From positions 1,116,001-1,180,000 of the forward strand of contig NC_085886.1 of the NCBI RefSeq assembly GCF_035222275.1: DNA of 64,000 bases, in the 5' to 3' direction. Origin of the DNA: Podospora bellae-mahoneyi (taxonomy: Eukaryota; Ascomycota; Sordariomycetes; Sordariales; Podosporaceae). The translations under genes were made by a program, and so were the position numbers. The first letter of the stretch is position 1. The number at the start of each line of letters is the position of its first letter. The notes below the pieces were generated by a model, which was not told the DNA's origin, ran no database searches, and worked only from the letters and a program-made list of their open reading frames with translations. Positions 1-10,898 of this stretch are shown in pieces.

Positions 1-1024
1 CAAGTCCACCAAGCACGACAGGAAGCCACGCGAACGGGCACAGCGATATCTTCCATGGTACTGCCAAAGCATCCTCCTTTTCTGTGCCACAGCATCATCA
101 TATCTGACCTTCTCACAGGACACCTCCTGCGCGTCCCAAAAGCTGGCGCCAAGACATTTCCGTACCCAGAGTTACTGCAGTATTGGGATTCAACCATCAC
201 GCCCCTATTCCCACCCGAAAATCTGGTCCAACATCAACTAGTCAAACTGGGCCAAAGCCCATCCAAAGTAATCACTATTCTTGATGAGCTTCTTTCCAAA
301 GCGGAATCCGGCCGCCGCAAGGACTTCCGTGGCACCCGAGTACTCCCGGATGCCCAGTACGGCATGCTGATAGAGGATATGCGTTCTCGTTAGTCAACAC
401 CTTGTCTTCGAACCTAGTGCTTTCAGATGTCTAACAAGGCTCACAGGAAATCCAAGTGATTATTTTGTCGAGTTCAAACCAAAGTGGCTTTCGTCTTCAC
501 CATCGCAGCGCACACGCTGCCGCAACTGTGCCCGGGAAGCCTACCGTGATCACCTTGATCCCTCCCACCACAAGGCTCACCGCCTGGGCATCCTCTGTCC
601 CCTGGACTTCATCGCCTGTCGGAGTAACCGGGGGAGTTTGGAAAACGTCTTGAAGCACATCGTCCCTGCGTCAGCCTCGCCGTCTCATCGCAATCACCTC
701 GCCGACTGGTTGAGGACCAACAGTCTCCTGCCACTCCTGCAGCAAGCCCAGGCGAAACATGATCCGAGCCAGGGTGTTAACCTGGAGCTGGCAATGACGC
801 TCCGGGACTGCAGCCTGTTTCTCAGGATATCCACCCCCCAAGATGGAACAGGGCAACCGACGAGGATAGAAGCCAAACTAGCCGACCTCGACAAAAAGAA
901 CGCTGCCAAGAAGAAGAAGCACTGGGAGGAGCTCGAGCGGGATCTTGTGGAAGGCGGGTTCTACGAGGGAAAGGAGCAGCCAAGGGAGGAGACGGACTGT
1001 TTACTTGAGCGCGCAGCTAATTGA
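1..1024 (+). CDS. IPK1: Inositol-pentakisphosphate 2-kinase, 3' part (5' end outside window)
   Basis: Exons are about 1-388 and 447-1024, reading frame open from base 1, so the start lies upstream. The intron 389-446 begins GTTAGT, has a CTAAC branch site at 431-435 and ends CACAG; splicing joins the frame as ...EDMRSRNPSDYFVEFKPKWL. The EFKPKW motif followed by the Cys pair in CRNCAREAYR and a histidine-rich stretch is the recognisable signature of fungal Ipk1, the kinase that adds the 2-phosphate to InsP5 to make InsP6 (phytate), a cofactor in mRNA export and other nuclear processes. The C-terminal tail is Lys/Glu-rich. Convergent with the hydrolase on the other strand, only 19 nt between stop codons. 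The assignment rests on motif recall; an alignment of the N-terminal part, absent here, would settle it. Confidence 0.82.
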
Positions 1025-1043
1025 TTGAGTTCGTGCTTTCTTC

Positions 1044-2017
1044 TTACAACGACCCCAAAAACTTCCCAACCCTCTCCACCAACCACTTTTCCCCCTCTGG
1101 GTTTTCCTCCGTGTTATCAACCCGGTGATTCGCCCCCGGGATCAACCCGCTGAACTCACTCACAACCCCCGGCTTGCAAAAGCTCGCCCATTTTTGAACC
1201 GTGCTTTGGACTTGTGCCGGCTTGAAGGGCACCCACTCGTCCTTTTCTGAGGGCAGGATCAACACCGGTGTTTCCAGCTCTCCCCAGATGGTCTTGAGCT
1301 CCTCGTCGGAGAAGTCGGAGCTGAAAAAGTCGTCGTCTCCCCTGTTTTTGTCAAGTCAGCCACTCCTTCTTGTCACCTACCCACAACATCATCAGAAGAA
1401 CCATACCCCTTCGTAGCAAGGGATAACCACCGATAAGCAGTAACTGGACTCCCCTTCCAACCGTCAGGCATGTCGTCTAGATCGATTACATGCTCCCCTT
1501 TCCCCTCCTCTGCCATCTTTTTCGCGACCGCGATACTGTTCTCCAACTGTGCCGGGCAACAGCTCATCACCAACGCCTCCCTGTCGCTCACGGGGCCTTG
1601 GAGGACAATCCCATCAACCTTCTCCTCCGGCTCTAGTTCTCCCAGTTTGGTGCAGTAGAACATGCAATCCTGGCAACCGGTGGAATGGCCCATCAGCACG
1701 ATCGTCTGTTTCTTGAGCTCAGAGCGGAGGTAGCGGACTAAAGACGAGATTTCGGCGCAGTCTTGAGAGAGGGAGGAGTACCCGAAGGCGGAGAAGGAGG
1801 AGGTGAGACGGGCTTGGAAGAGGGAGAAGCCTAGGGTTGGGGGGAGGGAGTGGGAGAGGGTGAGGGGGTAGGGGACTGTGTGGGGCCCGTCGCCTAGGCC
1901 GCCGAGGAAGATGAGGGCGTTTGGGGGGGAGGGGGAGGGGGAGGGGTGTTCGTAGAGGGGGAGGGTTTTGGTTGGGGTGGTGGGGTAGGAGTGGACGAGG
2001 ACGGGGAAGGGGGTCAT
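1044..2017 (-). CDS. DUF1749-family alpha/beta hydrolase (SidJ-like)
   Basis: Two exons, complement(1407..2017) and complement(1044..1341), 302 aa. The intron (1342-1406, 65 nt) starts GTATGG, carries CTGAC and ends ACAG; other donors nearby break the frame. The protein shows the nucleophile elbow GHSTG (Ser about residue 112), an acidic motif SEKDEW and a late GANHRVDN that supplies the probable catalytic His. Length and motif order match fungal DUF1749 (UPF0613) proteins. One characterised member of that family is the Aspergillus fumigatus siderophore hydrolase SidJ, which cleaves ferri-siderophore backbones inside the cell; whether this copy acts on siderophores is inference only. The first 35 residues hold a Ser-Pro repeat. 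No signal peptide is visible, so a cytosolic enzyme is expected. Confidence 0.85.
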
Positions 2018-3056
2018 CTTGAGGGTTGGATGAGGTTGTGGTTATGGTGGTGGGATGGGTTTATGGTGTTGAGGTTGTGTTTATGGTGGTGAGATGGCTT
2101 TATGGTGGTGAGGATGCCAAGAGATATCTTTGGCGGTGGTGGGTGGGGGGAGGGGGTAAGATTGGAGGGGTGATGTATAACCCTAACCCTTTGATGACAG
2201 GCTGGCTATCACTGTCAACACCCACCACTTTGACACTTTCTTTCATCATCAACTTCAACATCGACATCATTTTGCTGTGACATGACACGGTAAGAGCATC
2301 AACCATGTTCACGACCAGTTCAAGTCGGCATATCAAGAAATTGACTGCTCCCGACAGCACAAGCGACCTGTTTTCCGACCAACCCTCCATCTTTTCCTCC
2401 CGGGCGCTTAAGCACAAAATGCCAGACCAATCACATCGCCAAATACAATTACAAGCAAGGGAAGCAAAATGTGCCGCGCGGGAGGGCGCTTCGCCCTCGG
2501 GGACGCTTTCCCCAGATTGGATCCCCTGTGCCGATTCCCATCTGGAGATGATCGTCCCTGCTGTTTTTTTACCGCTGTTCAAACCTGCAATCTGCATGCA
2601 GAGAGCCAAACGAGCCAATCCCGAGAGGGGGAAGGGGTCCTATTTCTGGCGTGGGAGAAGATGGAGGGGAACTTCTTGGGAGATGGGACATCAAACTACT
2701 AGACGCATGGTGTAGTGGAAGGGTAACAGTCGCGCATCCAAATCTTGGGTGCTGCTGTGATGTGAATTTCGAGGGAAGCAAGAGCTAACCGCCCGGATCC
2801 ATGCCGAAGATGTAAGTGAGGAAATGGTATTAGTATGCCCCGTCATCTCCTCACTTTTGTTGCGTTCGATAGACTTGTGCTCTCACCATTCCACGGCATA
2901 CACACCATCTTCCCTTGTTCATCTTCGGGTTCTCTTTTGTTTGGAGCGCTTTCTCGAGTTACACGGCTTCTCCTTTTTCCTAATTTGATACCCAGAGCAG
3001 TGCTCTATCAACAACAACAAACAACAACAAGTATATAAACCACCTTCAACCACACA
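2018..3056. other. Intergenic, upstream of two diverging genes
   Basis: Divergent promoter space between the hydrolase and the four-TM protein. It holds GTGGT-rich sequence at 2030-2150, a short telomere-like repeat CCCTAACCC at about 2181-2189, and a tRNA A-box-like stretch at about 2707-2720 without a matching B box. TATATAA occurs at 3032-3038, close to the downstream ATG. No convincing ORF. Confidence 0.6.
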
Positions 3057-3786
3057 ATGGAGAAAACAGCCACAGCCTCCGCCCACTCAGCGGCCCCCTC
3101 GTTCCAAACCCACGTCGAACCCGACCTCCACCTCCAATCCAAAATGAAGTCCCTCGGCACAATCAACACCCTCCGACTAGGCGCCACCGCCCTCGCCCTA
3201 GGAATGAGCCTCACCGTCCTGGGAACGGCGGGCAACACCCTCCGCGTCTACGAGGAAACCCACGTCCTGATGCCTCACTACCTCCCCCTCTGGCCAGAGC
3301 ATTTCAACATCCGACCTACCATCTCCCTCGTCGTTGGCAGCGTGTTTGTCATCCTCGCCAGTATTGCCTCTCTGGCCTGCTCCAAGATCACCACTGTTCG
3401 TTCCACCGCCCCCTCCCTCCCACTACCATCTACTAACAGATGATGTTTAGTTGAGGAATAAAACAATCCTCCACACCTCCACCACCCTCGCCGCACCAGT
3501 CGTGGGGTTGATTGCGGCGCTGATCTCGGTTGTCTTCTTCTACGCGGCGAATTCGTCGGACACAGTGGACACGTTTACTTCTTGGACTTGCAGGTGGAGG
3601 GATGTGCCCATGGGGCAGCAGCCGCATTGGGGGACGTTGTGCGGGCAGAGCTATGCGGGGTTGTATCTGGCTATTTTGCTGATTCCGGTTGAGGTGGTGG
3701 GGTTGGGGTTAGGGGTTTGGGAGAAGAGGGTGGGCGGTTATGTGGAGGGGTATCAGGGGGCTAGGAAGAGTCCTGCTTTGTCTTAA
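3057..3786 (+). CDS. Uncharacterised four-TM fungal membrane protein
   Basis: Exons 3057-3395 and 3451-3786 give 224 aa; the 55-nt intron (GTTCGT donor, CTAAC at 3433-3437, TTTAG acceptor) is phase 0. Four hydrophobic segments are visible: about residues 40-60 (LGATALALGMSLTVLG), 78-100 (SLVVGSVFVILASIASLAC), 120-143 (APVVGLIAALISVVFFYAA) and 185-205 (YAGLYLAILLIPVEVVGLGL). Between TM3 and TM4 lies a loop with two Cys (TSWTCRW and TLCGQS). The overall plan resembles small fungal tetraspanning proteins of the MARVEL/SUR7-like sort, but I do not recognise a named family. The N-terminus is hydrophilic and lacks a signal peptide, so both ends are probably cytosolic. Confidence 0.75.
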
Positions 3787-5216
3787 GGGAAGTGGAAGAT
3801 GATGTCGAACAAGGGGGAGTTGAGGGGTTGATGGTGGTGTGGTGGGCTAAATTGTGCATAATTCTGTCTTTTCTTCTTGGTTTAGGGAATACGGTATTGG
3901 TTTTTGGGGGTTACGGCTACTTGGATAATGGGAAACATCTGTTAAGCAATTGCTGCTGTTTTGCTGTTCGGGATCTGTTTGCTAGGTTTGTGGTCAAGGA
4001 AAGATTGGAAACAGGTTGCATTTCAGCCGGCGGGCTGTTGCAGAAAGTCGGGGACTGTTCCGGAGGGACATTGTGCACTTGATAGGCAATCTTGACTGTT
4101 ATCAAGCGTTGTCGTAGTTGGAGAATCTTCATCGTTATATCCTCCATCGTGAAGAGATCCAAAGTTGCAAAAGCTCTTATCGACAACCTCAGCCAGGTTT
4201 CGGAAGCACGGCAGCCATCCTACCCACGTGCTATTTCGCTGTGAATGCATATGAGCCTTCATTTATTACCCGCGTTCCGGAATGGTGGGGGGCGGGAGAT
4301 TTCATCTATCTGTTTGGCGCTATCGAGAGCAAACACGCATGCGCCCTTATCTTTTCAGACGTCGCCTCCCGCTGAGCCGACGACGATAGGTGGGGGTTGT
4401 GTGGTATGAGAGTGGTGACAGAGGTCACATTTCATGTGTAAATGGTTTTGAATTTTGAGGCAATGTGTGATGGCGAATACCATGAATTCCAATTTTGATG
4501 CTTTTATGTCTTGTGGTTCCCAATCGGTTGTAGGGGTGAAATGCTCTGTCCTTCCCTGTCAATACTTGCATAACAGATTTTGTAACCCTCAAGTTGAGAT
4601 GGCAGAGTTGACAATGCTGTGACCCGGAAATTGGCGCCTCAGAAAACCTCCCATCATCTTGATTCCTGTACCGGGATGATTGGGAAAGGGGGAAGCTGCG
4701 CATATGTATTGCAAGATATCGGGGTGGTAGTGGCGACCCTGAGTGCTCCTATCGCTCCTGCCTCTGTCCTTCTTGTCCAGTTTTGGCGTGTCTTGCTTTT
4801 GGAACAACACATCAATCATCTCAGCCCAGAACCTACGCCTCGACTTCAAATTTGTCAGTGGCCTATTCTGTTTGCTGGGCTCTTCGTCCTGCGTCTACAC
4901 CCACCCAATCTGATGTCTAACCATCCTATCCGCTAGGCTTGCCTGATTCCACAGCACAGCACCGTCCAGGCGAATCCTACTCACTTCTTCTTGATCAGCT
5001 TCAGCTTTTCGGTTTTCCGTCGTGGCACAAAAACAGGGAGACGGTTGTCTCACCATTCACCCGAGTGAACGGACCCCTTGACGTGAGATGCGCGACCTAC
5101 CTCATCTTAGGCGACATTATATTTTCCGCTAAAGTTACAGGCATTGCACCTTATACTCAGCGCAAACCGAAATCACTTGCTTGAATCGAGGCCGAACCCA
5201 GCTGCCAGTCCTCGTT
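3787..5216. other. Intergenic
   Basis: The first few hundred bases are probably 3' UTR of the four-TM gene; the rest is promoter of the MIF-like gene. The open frames here are short, lack splice partners and show no family resemblance. The sequence GTTTACTCAGCGCAAAC-like region before 5181 contains no extra in-frame ATG for the next gene. Confidence 0.5.
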
Positions 5217-6394
5217 ATGAGCCGATCGCTGTCACAACAGGCTGCGGCCGACAAGGCGCCCGTCATGACCCCTAGAAGGTTGGCACCGGGAGGTCAAAGA
5301 GAATTGTCGTTTGCCGAGCGCAAAGCACAGGACACACCTCCTTCGACATCGTCTCCGGCAACTGCAACCGGAGACATACTGGTTCGTCCAGGGCGCAAAA
5401 GACACTCGAGGCCGGATCTCGTCAAGCAACAGAACACCGTCAACTTCTTTGAAGACGCTTTTGCCGTGTCCGAGGGCAACACGGCACGGGAAAGGGTACA
5501 TGGGGATGCCATTGTCATGGCCGAGGTCAAGACGAATGTCATCGTGGGTTTTGTTAAATATTTCCAGGCCATGGGTACCGTCTTGCTGACCGTGCGCCAT
5601 AGATCAGTGACGAGTTCACTCTCATCACCGAACTCTCATATCACCTATCCACACGGTATCAGCGCCCTGTCTCCTCCATCATCGTCACCTTGCAGCACGG
5701 AGCCTGCATGCTTTTCGGAGGGACCTTTGACCCAGCCTACGTGATGTCGATATATGCGCTACCGTCGCAACTATTGCCGACAACCAACAAGCGAAATGCG
5801 GCATTGATCCAGAAACACATGGAAGAAGCGATAGGAGTAGCACCAGCGAGGGGCTTCCTGAGGTTCGTCCCTACCAAGGAAGAGCATCTGGCATGCAACG
5901 GTAAGACGATGGCTGGGGAGATTGAGGAGCTGGAAAAGACAATGAATGGAATAGGTCTCGGAGGCGCCAACGTGACACTGGATGAGGCACAGGGAGCCAT
6001 ATCCAAAAGCTTGAAGGCCAGGGGGAAGCTGAGTGCCAGGGTAAGTACTGCCCATTCGACCGTCTGTCCTGCCAGCAGTGCATTGACATGCCTTCATGTG
6101 CTACAGCCTATGGCAAGCTTTCGATCATTATCAGCGGCAGGGTTCCATGCCAGAGAACTTACACCACCCACCAGCGCTGACGAGGCGCTTCCAACCATTC
6201 CAGGCTCACCCTCGACGTCGCCGGGGGCAGCTCAACCTGGCGTCGGAGATAAGGAAGGGCTTCCACGAGAGGAGGATCAGCCCAGGACAGCACGTAAGAA
6301 GAAGAGCTTTGTGGCTGCCATTTTCGGCCGGTCAGGTAGTGTCAAAAAGCCGGGGCATCGCTCCTCATTGCCGGTGATACGTGATTCAGGGTGA
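5217..6394 (+). CDS. MIF (macrophage migration inhibitory factor)-like protein
   Basis: Exons 5217-5543, 5603-6040 and 6107-6394 give 350 aa. Intron 1 (5544-5602, GTGGGT...CATAG) and intron 2 (6041-6106, GTAAGT...TACAG, 66 nt and free of stops) are both phase 0. The central part (about residues 100-210) reads as a MIF/tautomerase fold: SDEFTLITELSYHLSTRYQR, then VTLQHGACMLFGGTFDPAYV, MSIYALPSQL and RFVPTKEEHLACNG. Family members act as phenylpyruvate/dopachrome tautomerases using an N-terminal Pro exposed by Met removal. Here the domain is preceded by about 100 disordered residues and the equivalent position is not proline (MAEVKTNV), so classical tautomerase catalysis is doubtful. A Ser/Pro/Lys tail of about 120 residues ends in a basic KKKSF stretch. 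The start is ATG 5217, as the frame upstream has no other ATG. Confidence 0.85.
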
Positions 6395-8796
6395 GGGATA
6401 GTAGTGGGAAGGGTGACGGGAGTGGGTGAGGATGATTAGGTGCATGCACAGGTATACCTAGAGGGAACTCTTGGAGAGCATCACACAGAGGACACGGTAT
6501 AGCATAGCATTGAACTTTTTGGACGAGGACACTTTTCTCGTATAGTAGTAGGTAGGTTTGGGAAGTCGAATCGAGGACGTTTCTGGTGACCTACGGTAAC
6601 TAATGATGCATGTGCCAAGAAATATTCAAGCTTCCGCGCGCTTGATATATCGAGATCTCTCCAGGCCGGCCCAGGCGCTAAATTTCAGGGAGCGGGGTTT
6701 ATGTAATCGCGCTGGCTGGCAGCACCCCGCAGTGGTCCGCTTCGGTGAGCGGCACTCACCTGAAGGTCTCCTAGTCTCTCCCCTTCGATGGAATATTGGC
6801 GCCTTGCACTGAACACCTCCTGGCTCTTGGGACAGCGAATTGCATACAGCAGAGCAGAGCACAGCCTTATCGATATCCTTTTTTTTTTCTCCCGACACAT
6901 TTCAAGACGTAGTGAGAGAGCCTGGACACATCTCAAACACTCTCACTGCCTAGGATCCGCCTGCGGGGTTTCGGATGACCTGAGCTCGCCGTAACACTAC
7001 CTTACCTACCTTCTGGAGCTGCGATAGCGAGCTGTGAGAGTGTGCCTCACCTGCGGGGTCGATTCAGCAAAGCAAGGCATTATCGATTGAGCTTCACCGA
7101 CGACTGATCAGGCCAACCCAGTCAGGGATCAGGAATATACATCCTCCCCTATATCCAACAAATAATACAAAAACACCGGTGAGTTTTCATCTTATTCGTC
7201 AGATCTGACCTTGCTCACCTACAGCTTATCACTGACTGGCACCACAGCCTGAGCTATCTGAGCCCTTTCATGGTCGATCTTCAAGTTCAGCATTGATCTC
7301 TTGGAGGAAGCGGGGTGTTCTCAACCCAAGGTCGAGCGTCTATCGTCAGATAGTTCAACATGGAGGTAAGGGCAACCGTTTGTTCTTCGTCACAGCCTCG
7401 GTCACCACAGCAAACCTACATCAGATCACAGCAATCTTGCAACAAGTCACGATCCCTGCAAGTGCCGGGTCTTGTTTTGTTCTTTCTCCGAAGACTTTTC
7501 TCTCGAAGTGATTGCTTCGTTGCGCAGCTAGCACTTTCCCATCGCCGACGAGTTACACAGGGGTCTTGTTGTTTCTGCCTCGTTGGTCTGTCTCGTTCTA
7601 GAAGCAACGCCAGCACCGTTGGGGGCATTTTCCAAAGCTTCGTGGATTTTCCCCCTCTGATTCCTCTTTTACCGCCGCAACCAACAATTTACCCCTGGAC
7701 CCCTGGACGCGGACACCGCCCGGTCTGGCTTTTTGCTTCTTCACCACCAAATCCTCGGCCTTCCGACCAAACTGTGACGCCTCTTCGTCATCTTCGTCAG
7801 GCAAGTGTCACACCAACCTCGCAGCGGTGACGGATGGGCGGATAAGCGGGAGCAGACGGGCAGGCAGGCAGACAACCAGGCAAAAAGCAAGTTATAGGCA
7901 GCAGAAATCCATTGCAGAAATGTCTTTTCAGCGAGTGAGTTACCCGAAACTCTTTCATCTGCTGTCTGTATGTTGCCCCTGTCGTCACTGGGTGACCGCT
8001 TGGGCTTGACTTTGCGGCCGAGCCACCGGGTCCAACTCGCTGGAATCGGGAAGAGTGCTTGTGCAACCCCGGTTGATATTTTTTTTCTGGCTCAGGATTA
8101 TTATGCTGTCATGCCTCGCTCTTGCCTAGTTGAGTATTATATGGGCTTCCTCTGACCGCAACTTTGTCTCTTTCCGTCAGTGCGGTGGTCCCTTTCTCTC
8201 ATCCACTTGGTTCCCTCCCTCTTCCTCTCTTCTTCCTCTGTCAGACAGGAACACAGAAACACAGACACCAGCAAAAGTCCACGAGGCGAAAAAGAAAAAT
8301 GGAGGCCATGTGCGGATATGGTGCCAACCAGAGGTGAGCTCGTCTCGCCGGTTAGGCCCAGCGCCACGACACCACCAGCAGCAAGCAGATGCTGTGAGAG
8401 CCTTTGTTTCTCTCACTCACAGACAATGCGCATGCGTCGAACCGCAAAAAGCCAGCTCAGACCTGCCTACCACCACTTCATCCAAAGCACAATTCCGTTG
8501 TCTTATCTCTGAGTCGACTCTGCTTCCCGCCTCTCGGCCGGTTCAGAAGCAGGCAAGCAGTTCCCGGCTTGGCCAATCCCGCCAGGCTGTTTACATAGCT
8601 TGCAAACAAAAAGGGCTTGTCGACATCGAGGATTCGAGGATTGGGTTCTTGCCTACTCGTGTCGTGTGACTGCTTGCTTGCTTCTTGGGGGGCATGCAAG
8701 GGCGGTGACGGAGGGGAGACTTGCTTTATCTACTTCAGGGGCTCCCTCTGTTTCTCTCAAGACACCTCACCTGGCTTTACTTTGTTTTGTTCCGTC
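6395..8796. other. Gene-poor 2.4-kb region upstream of the Rag GTPase
   Basis: No credible coding exon. The region carries TAGGTAGG/CCTACC motifs near 6548 and 7004 and, from about 7300 to 8790, pyrimidine-rich transcribed-looking sequence with several ATGs. It may be the long, possibly spliced leader of the following gene (the nearest donor-like sites would need RNA data). Confidence 0.45.
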
Positions 8797-10190
8797 ATGT
8801 CTTCTACCGGTGGCAATGGGGGCGGTGCTTCGAGGGACAACGGAGTGGATCTGGACTCGCAGCCTCTACGCCCTCGTCCGATCAGGTTTATCAGTCCAGC
8901 AGCGCTAAATCTTTCTCGTGTTTATGAACAGAACCGGCAACGAATCCAAAAGAAGGATGGGCCAAAAGTGGCTGACCCGACGACGCCCCAGACGAAGGGG
9001 AAGCCTCGCCTGTTGTTGATGGGACAAAGGAGGTATGGAGCCTTTGGATTTGGATGGACAGTGTGGAACTGTGGCTGACTGTGCTGTTTGTTTCAGGAGT
9101 GGGAAGTCGTCCATCTCGAGCGTGGTGTTTCACAAGTTGCCAGCGAGCGAGACATTGTTTCTCGAATCGACGGCCAGAATTCAAAAAGACAGTCTCAAGT
9201 AAGCGTCTGAAGAGAGCAAAGTTCTGTGTGGATCACCCGCTGACACGTTGAAGCTCTTTCATGGAGTTTCAGGTTTGGGATTTTCCAGGTCAGATTGACA
9301 TCTTTGAAAACCCAGCCTATTCGTTCGACATGGACGCCATCTTTGGCGAGATTGGGGCTCTCATTTGGGTCATTGACGCCCAAGACGACTATCTCGAAGC
9401 CGTGACCCGGCTCAACATCACCATTCTCCACGTCCAACGAAGCTACCCTCACATCAATATCGAGGTCTTCATCCACAAGGTTGACGGCCTTAGTGACGAC
9501 TACAAGCTGGATATCCAGCGCGATGTGACGATACGGATCCAGGACGAGCTGTCGGACCAGGGGATCGAAAACGCGCCTGTCAACTTCCACCTCACCAGCA
9601 TCTACAACCACAGCATCTTTGAGGCCTTTAGCAAGGTCATCCAGAAGCTCATCCCTAGATTGGGTCAGCTCGAGGCGATGCTGACGAACCTCTGCCGGAC
9701 GTGCCGGTTCGAAAAGGCCTATCTCTTCGACGTCAACACCAAGATCTACATTGCGACGGACTCGACCCCTGAGGACATGGCCAGCTACGAAATCTGCTCT
9801 GATTATGTGGATGTTATAATTGACTTTACCGAAGTTTATGGGAGCTGGCCGAGAACGCAGCAGTGGAGGGACAGGCTGGAGGGGGAGCCGTGGGTGCAGC
9901 CGCTGGAGGATCAGGTGGCGTGCGAGTGGGCCGAGAGCGGGATGGTGCTTGCCGAAGCGCAGAGGCCGATCATGCTGAGGGAGGTGGACAGGTTTCTGGC
10001 GCTGGTGGCGATCATGAAGGAGGGGAGTTATGAGAAGATGCCGCAGATTAACATGAATGTTGATGTGGTGGTGAAGGGGTTGACGGAGTTTTTTGAGATT
10101 ACGAAGCCGAGGGGGGGAGGAGGGGGAGTGGTTGGGGGGGGGCAGGGAGGGGAGGGGGTTGTTAGTCCTGGTGTTGCTCCTGCTCTGTGA
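8797..10190 (+). CDS. GTR2: RagC/Gtr2-type GTPase
   Basis: Exons 8797-9032, 9097-9198 and 9254-10190 give 424 aa. Intron 1 (GTATGG...TTTCAG) splits the P-loop codon AGG; intron 2 (GTAAGC...GAAG) has a CTGAC branch site. Visible motifs: P-loop GQRRSGKSS (residues 76-84), switch-II/G3 WDFPGQ (121-126), G4 HKVD (187-190). The whole GTPase plus C-terminal roadblock half aligns in order with Rag C/D and yeast Gtr2, which pair with Rag A/Gtr1 on the vacuole surface in the EGO complex to signal amino-acid sufficiency to TORC1. The absence of a catalytic Gln beyond DFPGQ and the RRSGKSS P-loop are typical of this branch. A Gly-rich tail follows residue about 390 and is probably dispensable. The first 65 residues are disordered. 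Confidence 0.92.
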
Positions 10191-10429
10191 TGAGCGGAGT
10201 GTGTTGGGTTGGTTGGAAGGGGGGCGGGGGGAAGAGCAAAACTATATACATAGCGTGATAATGAGTTTTGTAAAGAGGATTTGAGATGAAGGGGGTGAAC
10301 GCGGATGCTGTCCTTGGGCCCTGTTTTGTGATGTTTAAATCACATGGCAAAAAGTAAACAGATGGAAAAGGGGGGGAAAGTAAAAAAAAAAAATGGATTT
10401 CTTCTCTGAGAGAAGATGGTCGTTGTACT

Positions 10430-10520
10430 GGGGCCACCCGGGGATTGAACCCGGGACCTCTCGCAAGCAATGCTGTAGGGTGAACCCTAAGCGAGAATCA
10501 TACCACTAGACCAGCGGCCC
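10430..10520 (-). tRNA. tRNA-Pro (AGG) with 19-nt intron
   Basis: Read on the minus strand the sequence starts GGGCCGCTGG and ends GGGTGGCCCC. The acceptor stem pairs 7/7 with one G-U. The T arm is CCGGG/TTCAATC/CCCGG. The anticodon stem CTCGC/GCGAG closes a loop TTAGGGT, so the anticodon is AGG. An intron of about 19 nt (10466-10484) sits one base 3' of the anticodon, the standard eukaryotic position; its ACCCT can pair with the anticodon region AGGGT. Confidence 0.93.
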
Positions 10521-10778
10521 TTTCTTGAATTGGTGTTCTTCCTCTCCTCATTTTGAGATGATATGGAGCTATGGGCGGAGACCAAGTTGTCCCCCCAACA
10601 TTGAAGGGGTTTTGCGGCAGGGAGATGGTGGCTTGGGGAAGCCCTAACTTTATCCACTCTCTCTCCCTCTCTCTCTCCCCCCCCCTCTCTCTCTCCACAT
10701 CTACACTAACTAAAATACCAGCAGAAAGAGGGGCCTTTAAAAAAGAGGGTTATGAGGGAGGAGGGCATGAACAAGACA

Positions 10779-10898
10779 GGGCGTGTGGCTCAGTTGGTAG
10801 AGCGTTCGCTTAGCATATTTCACGGTTTCCAATTACAATTGGGAGTCTGAGGTACGGACCTATGCGAAAGGTCCTGGGTTCGATTCCCAGCCCGTCCA
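10779..10898 (+). tRNA. tRNA-Ala (AGC) with about 47-nt intron
   Basis: Begins GGGCGTGTGG and ends CCCGTCC plus discriminator A. It has the G3-U70 pair that identifies alanine tRNA. The anticodon stem TTCGC/GCGAA encloses TTAGCA, an intron 10816-10862 and T38; the anticodon is AGC (10812-10814). T arm CTGGG/TTCGATT/CCCAG is perfect. One oddity: U6 faces C67 in the acceptor stem, a mismatch. The tRNA lies 258 bp from tRNA-Pro on the opposite strand; the spacer holds a CTCT-rich run at about 10657-10697. Confidence 0.93.

Noticed and set aside
2704-2790. tRNA-like sequence with A box TGGTGTAGTGG
   Set aside because: No B box GGTTCGANTCC and no acceptor pairing; at best a half tRNA remnant.
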